A stretch of DNA of 64,000 nt from Lethocerus indicus (GCA_019843655.1 JACDQD010000103.1:12523501-12587500); one strand, 5' to 3'. Positions 1 through 13,800 are shown, counted from the stretch's first letter. Made by a program: numbers and translations. Notes: generated by a model not told the origin, from the sequence alone.

Positions 1-1020
1 TTTCCGTTTAATTATTTAATGTTTATTGCATTCAAAATGAATATCTTTAAAGCCAAAAAGAATACCATATTATTAATATTAGTGCCTAAAGTTTTATTTC
101 AAATGTATAGAAGTTTGGTGTAATATATTGGTATCATTGGGGTTTTCTAATAAATTAAAAAAAAAATCAGGGGCGATCGTATTATCGCAAGAAGGAATAT
201 CCTTGAGTCCGGCAACCGGTCATATATTTGCATACACATAACTTCCCAGTATTTGCATGTAGGTTAACTAAATATCGCACGCCTCCTCCGTATATGTTAG
301 TACGGCGCGATTAACATTCCAAGGCGCCGACGTAGGCCATTGAAGAGGACATAACAATATAAGGGATAATGGACGGGGGACGCCTGTTAAGTATCGAATG
401 TTCAACTTCAATTTTATAACAAAGTTGTACTTGACGAGGAGATTGTTGACGACGGCCGCAGGTATAAAGTGCAGAACGTACGATCGGTCGGTTAATAAGT
501 TGATGGCCACCGGCATTCATAATTTATTCATATTTATGACAAGAAAACCGATCTGGTAGTCTGTTCGAGTGTAAAGCGTTGAACGTCTGGTGTAACCTAA
601 TAACGTTTATCAGAAACTAATGCAGAATTAGTGCAGAACAGCACATGCGTTGAATTGGTTGCTTACGGTTTTCATTGAATATACTGAAATAACTGTAAAT
701 AGGACTCTAATGAACAAATTATAATGCGATTATCTCTTCATCAATTATTAAATATTGCGAAAATAATAAAGACCGATTTGTAAATCTTGTTATTAATAAA
801 TAAAATACAAAAAATCATGAATAAACATTCCTCCAAAACTAAATAAATAATTCGTTTTTAGACCTTGAGGCCAAAAAATTCTAAAATTGGAGGGTTTTTA
901 AATATCTGAATAATTATTATCAAGCATAAATTATAAAGGAAGGAAAAATTGGCCATGTTTATACGATATTTTATAAATTAGCATTCCTTAAGGGATAACG
1001 TTACTGTATAGTTAGTATTA
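1..1020. other. AT-rich intergenic DNA, no gene seen
   Basis: No coding region is supported; the open frames here are short and resemble no family I know. Two copies of the POU octamer core in reverse orientation (atttgcat) lie at 226-233 and 251-258, 17 bases apart. Otherwise the stretch is AT-rich with short A and T runs. Confidence 0.6.
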
Positions 1021-1560
1021 CAGGTTAGTTTTATATCGTGCCCGCCAAATTCGATTCATACAGCGTAATTTATGACAATTTCTCGGGCGTAGTGAATAGA
1101 ATTTTCTCTTTTTTATTGATAGCACTGGCGCTGACGTCTCGGGAACAGAAAATGTATCACTGTTATCGATAAATCTCCGGGTACGATTAGTGGATTGGGT
1201 CCGAAAATAGAAAAAAAACCGGTGTCCTTTGTGTCCACCCACAAGACCACACAGGCGGCGGCGGCGGAGGAAATGGAGAGCGGTCGTGAGCCCTAGTATT
1301 GATGTTTGGCGCGGCTCAAACAATTAACCGAGGTGTCTGGAGGCCGATAAGGGCCGCTCGGTCGATTGTCCACGAATTAACGGTCCGGTAACAATGGCCG
1401 GCACAAAGGGCTCCCCCCTCGTCCCTTTAAGACCTTCCCTATCGCCGCCGCCCCATCGACGATTCTTCAGCCACCAGTGGTAATTAATGACCGTCGACGG
1501 TCTGCCTCCCCCCACCCGGCTCTTGGGTGGCGCACGTCCCTTTTTACCAATCGGTACGGC
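1021..1560. other. GC-rich island without a recognisable gene
   Basis: GC content rises sharply here, with a short run of GGC/GGA triplets near 1256-1272. Two minus-strand frames of about 100 and 63 codons (1018-1323, 1324-1515) are arginine-rich and look like by-products of base composition. The end contains a 16-base block, gcacgtccctttttac (about 1532-1547), that recurs near 7.03 kb. Confidence 0.5.
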
Positions 1561-3340
1561 TTAATTTTCCACCACTGGTTTGTAGTCTTCTTAAGATCCC
1601 TTTAAAAAACCATATCTCCATTCTTTGACTCACCGATTTGATCTTCATCTAGAGAAGTTTCGGCTTCTCGCTATTTTCGGTATATTAAAGAAACACTTCG
1701 TGCATGTTCTGTAACAACAAAAAAATTGTATATTAACCACATCTATATTTCCGTCCGAAGCTTCCGTGTTAACAAATTTAATTGAAACGAGCAGCGGCCT
1801 TATTAGATAAGAGGTGTTTTATTCGTTTAATATTTGCAACGCTGCATATTACCCTGCTTCGAATTGCAGTCGATGCAAACGCGGTCAGTCCTAATTTTGT
1901 TAGCCTGGTTTATGATGTTAGTTTTAAACCGTACTATCCAGACAGCTGGGACGAAGGAAAAGTAAATATTCTCAGCTGTCGATACGTTTTGATTTCCGTT
2001 AAAAAAAAATGCTAATATTTGTCAGTCGAATGAATAAATGGTCGGGTCGCTAATTTATCTGTCTATTAAACGCCTGGATTATAGGAGAGAGAACAATGGA
2101 CACTTAGGGGCATTCAAATTTTATTCGCCGGGAATAAAAAATTACGCCCGGAACTTTTGATTTACAACATAATTGTGTTCATTTAGGCTGACACTTTGGA
2201 TTTATACTCTTATCTATAAATCCAGGTCTAGACATTGAGAGCAATGAGGGGGGGGGGCGGGTCCATAGTGTAGGATTAAACGCTACTGGAATTGAAGCTT
2301 AATCGATGAAACAATAATAGCAGTTCAGTACAATCCGAAGCTCTTATCCTCCTTCTGCCTTATTAGAGGTTTCCCCAATCTTTCTAATTGGTGGCAATAA
2401 GGTAAACCAATTTCGGCAGCAGTTCACTACGGGGTCGACTCATTACAGAAGGGCATTGGCCAAGATTATCGTCTAATTATATAGGGCGACATATTTAATA
2501 TTGATAAATAATTCTCTCGGCTATAATTAAATACATTTACATACAATAGATCGACAGATAGGGTTAATCATTTGTTCGGTATAAATCAATATAGAATTTA
2601 AAATTGTGCACTCTTAATTAATGCCGAAATAAGATACCCCGGGCTGCAATTTAGGTTGAGCCCACCGAGCTGGATGTCGAAGAGTTCCCCTAGGGCTTCT
2701 TAATTTTATACAGATGGCAGCTTGTTGAGTCTTGATGTTTTTTTTCTGGTCCTACTGTCTTCCAGGGAGTTACCCATTGTCCCCCCGAACGCCTTCGTAG
2801 TCTCCCGTATGTCCTGAAAGTGGAAACTGGAATATACTGAAATACATAAACGGGGGTTCAATACTCTCCGGTTGGAATAACCCCTCCCAATAAACATTTG
2901 AGTCAGCTAAAAGGGTGTACCCTTACATTATTATTGGCGTTTCATTAAAATTTTTTTGAGAGACTAATTAATATTTATAACGGATATTTCCGTGTTTCCG
3001 TTTGTTTTGGCCGAAATATGACACGGGTTTAAATAATTTCGTTCCTTTCGCATTTGTTTAGGTTTATAATCAGCTTATAATTAGGCAGGAATGTGTTACA
3101 CTATAGGTAATTGACAAGGAAGACGTTTCAAATCGATTTATTATATTGCCATATTTTTCTATTAGAAAAAATTGTTGCTTATAGGAAAAAGTTGAATTGA
3201 GCGAGGCATTGTTTGGTCGTTCTGCCCCAGTTTATCGATTCTACGTTCGGTGTGCGATTTGCCATGTTCAACGAGGACAAAGAGAAATTTCGAGGAATGG
3301 TGTAAACCTCCTGGTTGGAGAAGAAGGTTGTGGAAGTAAA
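1561..3340. other. AT-rich intergenic DNA with a poly-G run
   Basis: No gene is supported. A run of about ten G lies at 2248-2257. A plus-strand frame at 1782-2015 is short and unrecognised. The rest is AT-rich with TAATTA-like motifs and no clear repeat. Confidence 0.55.
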
Positions 3341-3870
3341 GGCGTGGCGGCGGTCCTAATTTAATACAGATCGCATCTTGTTAACACGTGTCGGTGGATG
3401 GTGGCCTCCCCCCCCTTCTCGTCTTTCAAATTGGGGGGTCTCCTCCCCCATTGTCCACGCCGGATCTCCTATATATCTTCTCCGATATTTTTTCTCTTTT
3501 CCCCCCACCTTCTCTCCCACCCTCTCTCCCTCTTCCCGAGTCCGGGAATAGGTAGGCAGCAGGGAAGGTGTCCGCAATTACCCCGGGGGTCCCTTTGCCC
3601 GAAGGCTCGTCCAATTAACATACAATATGGACGGCTCACACGGGAGGGTAACGAGGCGCGAAAATGATAACCGTTGCGGTCGGGCCGCCTAGATTTATGC
3701 CCCCGGTCACAGCCTCCGAGCCGCCTTCCTCGGTGACAATTTGCCCCCACGACCGCTCAGCCTACAATTTGTAACGTTTCGGCCCCGGCTTCCTTATTAA
3801 CGTCCACAAGGCAGTTTTTGTGCCCGATCTCCACCCTCTCCTCCCTCCCGAAGTGGAATGATTACGATCT
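3341..3870. other. GC-rich, pyrimidine-rich island
   Basis: The + strand from about 3400 to 3545 is dominated by C and T, interrupted by one short G run. Overlapping frames of 60-93 codons open on both strands here, which is the mark of skewed composition rather than coding. No domain or motif is recognisable. Confidence 0.5.
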
Positions 3871-6800
3871 TTCAGGCACCCGGAATTTCTGTTTTTGTTT
3901 TTTTTTGGTTGAACGGATTTACGCCTAATTATTACCGAAACAAGGGTTTCCACAGGTTTAGCATTCCTCGGACGTATATGGCGCGATGAAAGTTTCATTC
4001 GGCGTATAAGGAATGATTCGATACCGGGGCTGGAATCTACATGGTAGATAGATTCATTCAATGTAATTGCGATATTTTTTGATACTGCGTTCAAATAAAT
4101 ATTTGAACTTTTTTCGCCTAGTGAATTGCAGTTAGCCCAAACCAAGCGATTCGAATTATGCTCAAACCTGGATAAAGGCACCTGCCGAAACATTTCAAAG
4201 AATTAAATCTGTACCTATAATTTTTTTTTGCATTTCTTCCTCATCCAACGTTTCGTTTTTTTATTACCCCTTTTCCGATATAAGGCACGCAACTGTAGTA
4301 ATGGGGCGGCTAGTCGGTTGTCGCTGTCTAATCACTGTAATTTGGTCGGCACCGTCGGGGTCTGCCCACCACTTCTAATCCGTTAAAACCGGATAATTAT
4401 CCGGGCTTCTGATTACACCCTTTTTCAGGGCTCGCGCCCTCCAACTCCGGATCTCGTTTCGGCGGCCTTTTTTACGGCATCTTTTTGAACGACAACGAAG
4501 GTATTTTGAAGGTGGGGAGGAGGCTTTGTACCCGTTCTACGGAATAGAAGCAATATTCTATTACTTAAAGAGACTCCAGCACTTTGTGAATACTGCGTTA
4601 GGTATTTAAATAGTAACAAAATAATTACATCAACTTGAAATATTCCACGAGCTGGACGAATATTTCTACTATTAAATAATTATATAAGTATAACGTAAAG
4701 CAACATTTTGTCCCATGAATTAAACCTTTTTTGTGTTGTTGTTCGAGGCGTAACTTCAGTTGGCAATGTATCATCGGGCATATCTATTTCTTATGCCGCA
4801 GACCGTTCTATTTATAGTGTTATTAATGTTTTAACGAGTATTAATTTCCCGAATGCGATCGCTGAATTGTTAACAGGGGACAGTCTGGAGGAATAGGATA
4901 TGAACTGGAAACGGGCCAAATATGTAAAGACGGTTGATAGAGCGAGGCCACTTTCGCGCCAGTAATTATCCCCGAGTTCAACGATGATTATAATCTCTTA
5001 ATTAAATGATATTTACAATTTGTCATAATTAGGATTGGGACTGCCTAACGCTCGAGGATTTATGCAAATGGGCGACAGGAATTGCCAACTGCAGGAATTA
5101 ACATATCTCGATTTCATTCCCCAATAATAACAGTGCCGGTTGATAAATTTGAATTAGCCAATGAAACAGCTTATTACAGCTAACTGATATGGGGCGTTGA
5201 GGTTTGAAGCATTTTAAAGCGAAGGAGATGAGTTAAAGAAATCATATCACCACCTCATGACAAACTGAAAAAAAAAATTTTCATAAACTGAATTGTAAAT
5301 GCTAATTATTCTCTTATAAAATTAAAGGAGAAAATTTTGTCTGAAAATGTGAGAAAACGTATGAAAATGAATTTTTTCTTCGCGGACCACCGGTCGGTTT
5401 TTCGATCATTCCAATAAGAATATGTGTATTACATGGTAACAAATTATTTTTAAAAACTGATTGAAGCGTTGTACATTAACTTTGCACCCACTAAGTGAGC
5501 GTGTCGAAATGGCGCCGAAGCATTTGCTGAAACGGCCGCGAGACATTCGGGAAATACACAACATGTCGATTACACCTTGGAAATAATCGATTCAGGAAGT
5601 GATATAATTTATGGCACGAAGGACGGGCCGGGATTGTTTGCGGAGGGACGGTGTAATTTGCAGTACCCCCCCTGTGACGTTTATTAAAGTCGCTTATTAG
5701 TATAATCTAACGGAGCCTGAGTTATAGCCGGAACACGACCGGCAAATAAGAGAAACCGCATTCTGTCTGGCCGGTGAAGAACATTCTTATACCTACAACT
5801 GGAGCGCCACGCTGAACGGCTGAGCGTGAATATTCATTACCAATATTCATGTCAACACAGCTCCAAGTTCGATTTTTATTAACTATTAAGAAACAATGTA
5901 AGGAAGACGTAAAATCGAAACGACTAAGTTTCTCCCCGATCAACCAGGGAATTTATCGTATTCACAATCTATATTTTACAAACACAAAACGTATTTGATC
6001 CATCGATACGTGACGCCTTCCCTATATTCAGTAGCATTCTGTCACTGAGTAGATACTGTCGGTGTTGCAAAATTTTTCTATTTCTTTGTTGTACAAGAAC
6101 GCTCTTCAAATGTAGCATTTTCCTAAGTAATACAGGCGAACATATTTTTCGTAACAAAGCTGTTATTTTAATAAAATTTCGTGATTAAATGAAATGAAGT
6201 TTGTCACTATTGATGAAGTATTTGCAAAGCACTTATCCAACTAATTAATCGTATTATGATTTTATACAATAATTTAATACTATGAATTAAAACATTTGTC
6301 TTAATTATTCGAGTGGATTCTTATTCTAATAACCCGCAAAATGAAAAAAACCGAAGTGGCTCCTGCAATGAGGAAACGAAACTCGTTTTCACCGGATATA
6401 ATTTAATCCGAAATTTCCTGAAGAAATACCTTTCCATTTCGTTCTTGCTTAAATAAAGAACGTTTGCGTGAAACCATATTTGGAAACAATCAATATCGAA
6501 CGAATAAATACGGCGGAAACCATTTACGTCCAGAACGAATAAAACCTTCTCCTCGCTCTATCCCATCGCTATTTACGGCTGGCCTATTATCGTTTTTATA
6601 ATACTCATTAGCATTACCATTTTTTTAATAGTTATTACACGCAATCAAAACCCCCGTAGGAGAAACCGCAAATTATGTTTAAGTTTTATTCCTAACGCAA
6701 TTTATTTATTGGGCAAGTTATTAGCGTCGAGTATTTCCCCACTCTCGCAACAACAATCGTAATATTCATAATTTATTTATAATGCCTATCGGGATAATTG

Positions 6801-9800
6801 GGCGGAAGCCGATGTCTTTTAAAGGAGAATCGCGTGGGCTTGATTTATATTTAAAATAATAATTTTTTGTCTTCCATCTCCCTCTCCGGCCGGTCTAAGT
6901 CCGTATCTCTCTTTCTTTCTCTTTTGCCACGTAATTTAATTGGAGTCGCGGGACAAAGTATTTATAATGGCGGTATTCACCTTGGCCCGCGCCGGCTCTA
7001 ATGTTCTGGGTGCCGGGTGTGGCGGCCGCACGTCCCTTTTTACATATATTTGTTTGCTCTCCTGGAAACAATACACAAGAGTCCTTAGAACCAAAATTGT
7101 AATTCATAGCTTCTTGTAAATTACTGTAGCATTTTGTACCTATTTACTGTAAATTATGAAGTTATTTCCGTTCGGCATTCTAGAGAGGTTCCAAAATTGA
7201 ATGCATTAATAGTATAGTAAGGTATCTCTTCCTTGAACGGAGTCATACTTTGAAGATGCACTCACCTCAAGATACTGTATCAATGTTGAGATAGGATATT
7301 ATTATTATTATTTAATACTTAGTATATAGTTATTTAAACTCGAGATTAATTTTCAACAATGAAAATCGCCTCTTATTACATATCCGTATATATTTTGCTG
7401 TAACGTAATTGAATATCCCGACGGGAACGTACCGGTTGCGCTTTTCTATATAATTTTCTTTACAGCCTAATAACTGGAAAAATATCCCGGTCAGCTTCCA
7501 TATAATCATATGCCGTGCTGCGATAATCAATGGGACGCCGTTCAATAAACGTTTTTATAGTTCAACTTCAAAGCTGACGGCTGTAAAACACTGTTTTAAG
7601 AGCCGCGCGTATCGAAGAGTGTACAAGGCTCGACAACGTGAAGGCCTATACGCCGGTTTTTTTTATTTTTATTACATTTTCTTTTTATTCAACCGGGGTT
7701 AAATTTTTCAACAACCATAAAACAAACCCAATAACGAACGTGTTGTTTTAATGAAACTGTTTGTTTTTACTCGCGGCCGCGTGGGGAGGGCCCGTGTTCA
7801 TTTTAATAAAACTGAATCTTAAATCGAACCAGTCCAACCAGGGTGAACCTGATCTTCGGATAATTTTACAGTAGATTGAACCGCATAATAAACAGAGCGG
7901 GCATAAACTCGTGTTCTATGGCCCGTTCGTCCTTTTGCAAAATGCCCAATGAAAAATACACGCACAGACAGTGACCGGCTCAACATATTGTATTTAACCT
8001 GCCCCAATATGGAACTCTGAAGGGCGTCTACCGATCCGAAAGACCCTCGACTATGATAGGAGATTAATTGAAACAATAATTCAATATAACTTTTTATGTC
8101 AATTAGATAGGCCGAGAAACAATTTCTCAACGCGAATAAACGATCGTACGAAAATCAATGACTTTAATATATACACCCGGCTAACAAATAGATATATAAT
8201 AAATAACCTAGCGCGGACAAGTATACGTTTTGTGAATAGGTTTAAAATTGAAACGAAGCAATATATTTTATGTAATCTGAGATTTGTGAGTTATTACCAT
8301 TGGTTCAAAAAGTACCGTGTTCAACCTCGGTATTCGATAATACTCATATATTTATTTTTCAAACCCCAATTTTATGTTATAACTAGAACTACTTTCGTAT
8401 TATGAGCGGAAATTTGTACTGAATGATTGTTTTATGATATTGTTTCAAGATACAAGTCTTTCCTTGTTTTGAATCTGACTTATAGGTCTTGGCGGACGAT
8501 ATATCCATCCTGGAATTAAAAATATATTTAGGCATATAGTATGTTCAAAACGTTGAAACCCTTTCTGGAACGAATCGCGATCATCTCGTGTAATCGTGTC
8601 TCGGACCGTATTATCGTAGATTAGATATTATTAGTCGGAATTTTTCTATTTTTGTAAAAACAAGAAGGCAACACTGAGTACATTAGGAGGAAGCCTACTT
8701 CTGCCCCGCCAAAGGTTCGCTACGGCCGTGATCCTTCGGCAATTACTGGGCAGATATTTCTTTCCCAGTCGATAGATGATAATGGCGGGTTGTGAATCGA
8801 TAATGCGTGTCCTTGCGCGTGGGACGGGATCGTCCTTCACCTCTAATCCTTGACAAGGAAAACGCCCTCATTCTCTTTTCCCATTGTTGGAACGCCTCAT
8901 TTGCACCGGGACCGGACTTCGGCATTAGAGCGCAGTTGCAGGAGGCAAGATATTTCAATATAAAAATTCAATACACACAGACTAACAACTGCTAATAAAC
9001 GACTTATTCAGAATACAAATATACGTTAATTCTATAATTTCCGAACAAGAGTTTGCCGTCCTAACGATTGACTACGATCCCCTGATGACCGGAGGGTAAA
9101 TACACACAATTACAGCAAAAGCTAGAATTACATAATATTGATAACAAATAAATGGCTAAATCGTTGTTCTAATTTATTAATACTCTTTTTTACCAATATA
9201 TATCGTATTTGAAACCGAAAGTATCAGGGCTCGAGGTGTCTACTTTTATTTTGTTATTGACCTCCTAACAACCGACATTTCGTGTTTCCGCTGAATTTAA
9301 AATGTGTTGCGGCCAATCCGTTTTACAATCACGGCGAGAAATCGTATAGGGCATGCCGATAATACGTGAAAATGTTGGAACTTGTTAGAACAGATTGACA
9401 GTGTGAATATATTCTACGGCATAGGATCTTCTTATATTCATACAATTCTCTTATATGGAAATATTCCTATCCCATTGTCAGTACCTGCTTTCAGGTTCCC
9501 ACATTTTCTTAACCAGTCTGTTTTGAACTTGCATATATATATAAGACTGGGATCTATGTGGAAATTCATTTTATCCCTGTAGAATCATTCCAATATTTGA
9601 TTGACTGCCCTCATAAAGAATTTTAATCAAAATTCTCTTATATATTATTCGAGTGTGATTTTATGTAGGTTTAAGCAAATTTACAGCTTAATACTTTAGT
9701 AACAAACCTCGTGGAGGACAGTTTTTATTTCATGATGTTCTCAATCCGATTGGTCAGACAATATTTTTAGGGCGGGCAGAAAATAACGAGCGATTTTAAC

Positions 9801-10090
9801 GAGAAATTTTCAAGTGAAACAAAAGTATATAAGCGCTGGGTATCGAATAAGTTGTAGAATAGCCCATTCTCCGCAGAGGATTTCATAATTAGCTTTTTAA
9901 CATATTGGTCCATGATATATCAGATTATATTCTCGCACTGTTTACAGGGTGGGACGGAGAACAAAATTATGTGAATATTCTGTCCCCGTATTTATGGTTT
10001 ATTTAGACAACGAACCACTTATACGTGACAGGCGGGAATGTGGACTTGAAATTCTAATAAACAGCGTTAAAAAGAGAGAAGAAAAAATTA
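3871..10090. other. Long AT-rich desert
   Basis: About 6 kb of AT-rich sequence without a supported gene. The largest frames (143 codons on the minus strand at 3762-4193, 103 codons on the minus strand at 7819-8130) show no recognisable family. A POU octamer core (atgcaaat) lies at 5062-5069. A short GC-richer patch at about 6990-7045 ends in the 16-base block shared with about 1532-1547. Confidence 0.5.
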
Positions 10091-11040
10091 CAGCCATCCC
10101 ACTGAGCCCTCCCTCCCGCCCATAATCACATTCTCATGTAGAAAGCGGTTCTGGCCAATCCCTAAATCAATATTAGGCTTGAGTTATTTGGACTGAGTTT
10201 TCTTATTGAAGTGTAAAATAAAATCGTGCGCCAGTGTGCGGTATGCGGGACAAATTTCGAGATATTCATGATTTGGAAAATAAAAATCTCAAAAGAAAGG
10301 GGAGTTTGTGTTGGGTGGGGGGGAAGGGAAGGGGGTTTGGCTCGTAAATTCAGACATTACTCGAGGGGAAAAAGGTTGCCGCTCAATGAATTAGCCGGGG
10401 CCGGGGCCGCGCTGCGTGGGCTCCAGCTCCAACTCCAAAATATAGCCCGCCTTCTATTTATTATTGGGACTTTCTAACTCTCCCGCATCATTGACATTGA
10501 GATGTAGAAGAGGAGGCTAAATCAGGTCCCGTTTCTGGTTCTGGAATATCTCCGGCTCCAGTCCGGATAATGAGCAGAAGTGAGATAGAAAAATATAGAC
10601 CGACGTGTTTAAATCATACCAAGTGTTTAACAGATACAGATGATCACCCTGTTGGTCATTTTTTCATTCTATCTCATTGAAAAAAATGCGTCTATTGCAC
10701 TGACCAGTAAAGCTATTAGATAACTAATGCCATTAAATTACTAGTAATTTTTCTTATGGAAATACGAATTTATGTCAATTTTAATATTCTTTTAAATAAT
10801 CGTCGACTGTTATCTTGACGCGGAAATTCGATTTTCTAGATGTAGCTATTTATTGCGGTAGCATTCGGTTCCCTATAAATTACTTTTCTTAGACTATCCT
10901 GTACAATTGAAAATGATTCCTCTGTATAACATCAATCTTAAACGTCCAAGGTAGAACTCGCTACAAATACCTTGTTTTCATTCGATAAGGACAATATTTT
11001 TCTTCGTCTCTTTTTAGGAGTTATCGTGAGACTAACCGGT
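10091..11040. other. Intergenic DNA with a G-quadruplex-type G run
   Basis: No gene is supported. The + strand at 10313-10335 has four runs of three or more G separated by one or two bases, meeting the usual G-quadruplex pattern. A plus-strand frame of 83 codons at 10226-10477 covers it, is glycine-rich there, and looks compositional. The remainder is AT-rich. Confidence 0.5.
10313..10335 (+). other. Potential G-quadruplex sequence
   Basis: Four G runs (3, 7, 3 and 5 bases) are separated by loops of one or two bases. This satisfies the standard G3+N1-7 pattern on the + strand. Whether it folds in vivo cannot be told from sequence. Confidence 0.6.
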
Positions 11041-11470
11041 TCCATTAAACTTTGAATGGGGGAACCCGCGGGGGAGAATTTAAGGAAAATTAAGTCCTTC
11101 CAACGCGTGAGGAGTAAAAAAAGAAAGGGAAGGATACGCCCGTTCCGCCTGTTTATTTGGGTTATAATTTACCGTGATATTTAGGGGGTTGCTCCACGCC
11201 CCCCCACGGACTTATTAAAGATGAGAAAAGTCGTAAAAATACGGTCGGTTATGGGACTGGCTGAGAGGGAGTCGGTGTAACGTCCTCATTAGAGGCCGGC
11301 GGGCAGAGAGGAGGCCGGCTAATGAATTGCCCGACGGCGGTAATTTATGAGCAGCCGGGCGGGCATGCGGGGGATACCGCCATTGGCGTTTTCCGCGCTA
11401 CCGTCCCCCGGCCACATGACGGACGCGCGGGCTTTCAATGCAAATCGTACCGCCGTTACCGCAGCCCTAT
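11041..11470. other. GC-rich island with an octamer block
   Basis: A GC-rich, CpG-rich island with no convincing reading frame. Its last part contains the first copy of a duplicated block with a POU octamer core. Between 11280 and 11400, GGCCGG- and GGGCGGGC-type words alternate with AT-rich words such as taatttatgag, a texture seen in other islands of this window. Confidence 0.45.
11416..11446 (+). promoter_or_regulatory. Octamer-containing duplicated block, copy 1
   Basis: The 19 bases cgggctttcaatgcaaatc (11428-11446) occur again, identical, at 12274-12292. The twelve bases upstream also resemble each other (atgacgga / atgatgga). The block contains atgcaaat (11438-11445), the canonical POU-domain octamer. 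A regulatory role is inferred from the motif and the duplication; nothing here proves binding. Confidence 0.35.
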
Positions 11471-12262
11471 CTTAAATATAAGATACATCCGATGAATGAA
11501 GCTTGTCTCGTATTGAATCGCGGAACTTACAAATTAGGATTTTTAAGGTTGAATACTTTAATTCCTGGCCGTTATTTGTTGAACCGAGACAGGAGTAAGC
11601 AATAGTGACGGTGTTAACCTAGGAACGCCAGAGGTATTTGGACCCGAGGTGTTCGGATAATATATATATCACTAAACACCTCTCACAAGTACTAAAGCAT
11701 TGCTACAAAACCTTACCGATTAATGGCAGCCTGTTTTCATATCTGTGGCCACGCAATCGTAGTTTCTATAACACAAATTATTGCATTATTTCATTTTCTG
11801 TTCTGTCAGAACGTCCTGCACGAACTAAAAGTTGTTAAAATCAAATGCGGCTCGTTTATAATAAGTATGTTCTATGGATGAAAACTCCTCTAGTCCTAAC
11901 GTTTGTAGGGCACAAAGGGCGTCATTTAACGAAGAGAAAGGTTTGATAGTAGTGATAAAAAAGGATGAAGTGAGCACCAGCCCTAAGGCCACTTGATTTT
12001 TGAATGGTGAAAGAATTTCTTTTATTTCTTTTTGCAATTTCAAATCTATATTCCGTGTCTCCTAATTACTTCAATTTCAAAGTCACAGTTACACACTGTA
12101 AACGTTTGTATTTCATGGTAGATTTTGAGCTGATATAAAATATTCCACAAACAGTTGAATATTTATGTTTAGTGGATTTATGACGAATATGATGGTAGGA
12201 TCTGTTCATTGTCTGAAGCGGATGCAGGGACTTCACGATTTTTCCCGCGTTAACGTTCGGCA

Positions 12263-12292
12263 ATGATGGATACCGGGCTTTCAATGCAAATC
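12263..12292 (+). promoter_or_regulatory. Octamer-containing duplicated block, copy 2
   Basis: The second copy of the 19-base block (12274-12292) is identical to 11428-11446 and in the same orientation about 850 bases away. The octamer atgcaaat lies at 12284-12291. A C-rich stretch follows it, unlike the first copy. No gene is adjacent, so any regulated target is unknown. Confidence 0.35.
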
Positions 12293-12922
12293 TAACCTCC
12301 CCCCTGAATTACGGCTAACTGGAATGCCATGAACCCACACGAAGACGGGCGTAGACGTTGCCATTCAGCGAGTGAACAATCCTGAATGAATCCTTCCGAC
12401 ATACACGCCTGTGTGCAAATGACCGACGAACAATGAAAAGAATATCATGCAAGATATTGTCCAGTGGAATTATTTATCGTAGGATTTTCTTCAATAAATA
12501 TCTCATTGAAAAAAAAAGTGACGAATGTTTTCGCCGAAGCAGTCAGAAAATTTTAACACTTTTATACTTTTAACAGTTCCGGATTCACTTTAAGAATGAT
12601 GTTTCCTTAGTAAACGTGAAATCCTTTAACAAGTCATCAGATAGAGTATACCGGAACTCCTCACATTGTGAAAAATAGTCGGACTGAAAACATTCTCTAT
12701 TTCGTGTTTCGAATTGTTGGATGCTTTTTAATATAGAAATATAAAATGAGTGTACTGCTCTAGGGACACCGGGAATGATCTGGTGCCGCCGCCCTCTGGG
12801 TAATGACCGCCCTCAGAAGCAGTAATCATTCTAAATAGTGTAGGCGTTTCACCCGCGCCGAATCGAAGTTTCGGGCTCCGATTAAAGCGTAAAACAATAA
12901 AAACAAGGCCGGGTCATTTATT

Positions 12923-12942
12923 TTTGTTGTTGTTGTTGTTGT
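12923..12942 (+). repeat. (GTT)n microsatellite
   Basis: About six tandem GTT/TTG triplets follow a T run. Simple-sequence repeat with no sign of coding use. Confidence 0.85.
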
Positions 12943-13370
12943 AAACCACCCTTTCAGAGCATGAATAATGATCGGTATCTAGCCGATAAGTCTATCGGTC
13001 TATTCTATGGGACCGATGTAAAAAGATAATGCGTTACTTTAACAGTTCAAAAATATTCTACCGTTGGCAATGGGATACAGTGTTTGGAATTTTAACGTAT
13101 TTGATAGAGAACTCTGGGGCACCTCAAAAACGAAGGACATAACCACCAAAAATTATGGTGGTAAATCATTCATGACTCGCTGTTTAATGATTGCTAGTCA
13201 GATATTTAAATTGAGACATTTCCCCCGGCCCGTTATATTGTGTATACACGATAAAGTTAAAGATATAACTATTCGCAGTATAAATCGCGAATAAAAGTTT
13301 ATTCCTCGTGCGGTGTCAATACAATAAACCGGAGTTGAGCGCCGGCTCGAAGCCCTTCTTCTGATTTCAA

Positions 13371-13800
13371 ATATTCCCCTCATAACAAGTTGGTAGGTTG
13401 TCCGCGGCCTTTTTTCAACCGCTTCCTGTCAAATGATATTCTTTTCACAGCTTCGCGAAAAGAAATGTTTTTAAAAGTCCCCGGCCTCGGTAGCCCGTAA
13501 AAGCCGGTCGGGTTTTTCGAATGGGAAACTGTTCGCGGCCGGCGACGATATGTCGTCGACGCTTCTTTTTCCATTTTCTCCTTTTACCTTTTGCTCTTCT
13601 CTCCCGTTCGCTTCTGAACACATTCGACTATTTATGTTGTCTGGCCGGGGCATTGAGATGGCCGCCGTGTCCCCGTGGCCCTCTCACGGCCGCTGCGCGA
13701 AATATCCCACTCCCCGTATCGCCTCACGTTCCTTACTTTTCGCATTTGCCCGTTATAAAACGCCCGACAAGCTTTCCCACCGCCCGATAACGGAATATTT
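13371..13800. other. GC-rich island with overlapping open frames
   Basis: A GC-rich stretch in which frames of 60-109 codons open on both strands (for example plus 13550-13879 and minus 13380-13574). The predicted peptides are rich in proline, serine and arginine and match no family I recognise. I read them as compositional, not coding. Confidence 0.45.

Larger units (their letters stand above)
11471..13370. other. AT-rich intergenic DNA
   Basis: No gene is supported. Frames of 60-76 codons at 11638-11838, 11825-12043, 12066-12284 and 13064-13294 resemble nothing I know. It contains the second octamer block (12.27 kb) and a short GTT microsatellite (12.92 kb). Confidence 0.5.

Noticed and set aside
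3762..4193. 143-codon minus-strand frame as a gene
   Set aside because: No motif, signal peptide or family resemblance, and no neighbouring exon with splice sites that I can connect to it.
4280..4300. taaggcacgc, resembling the start of miR-124
   Set aside because: The match stops after ten bases and no hairpin precursor surrounds it.
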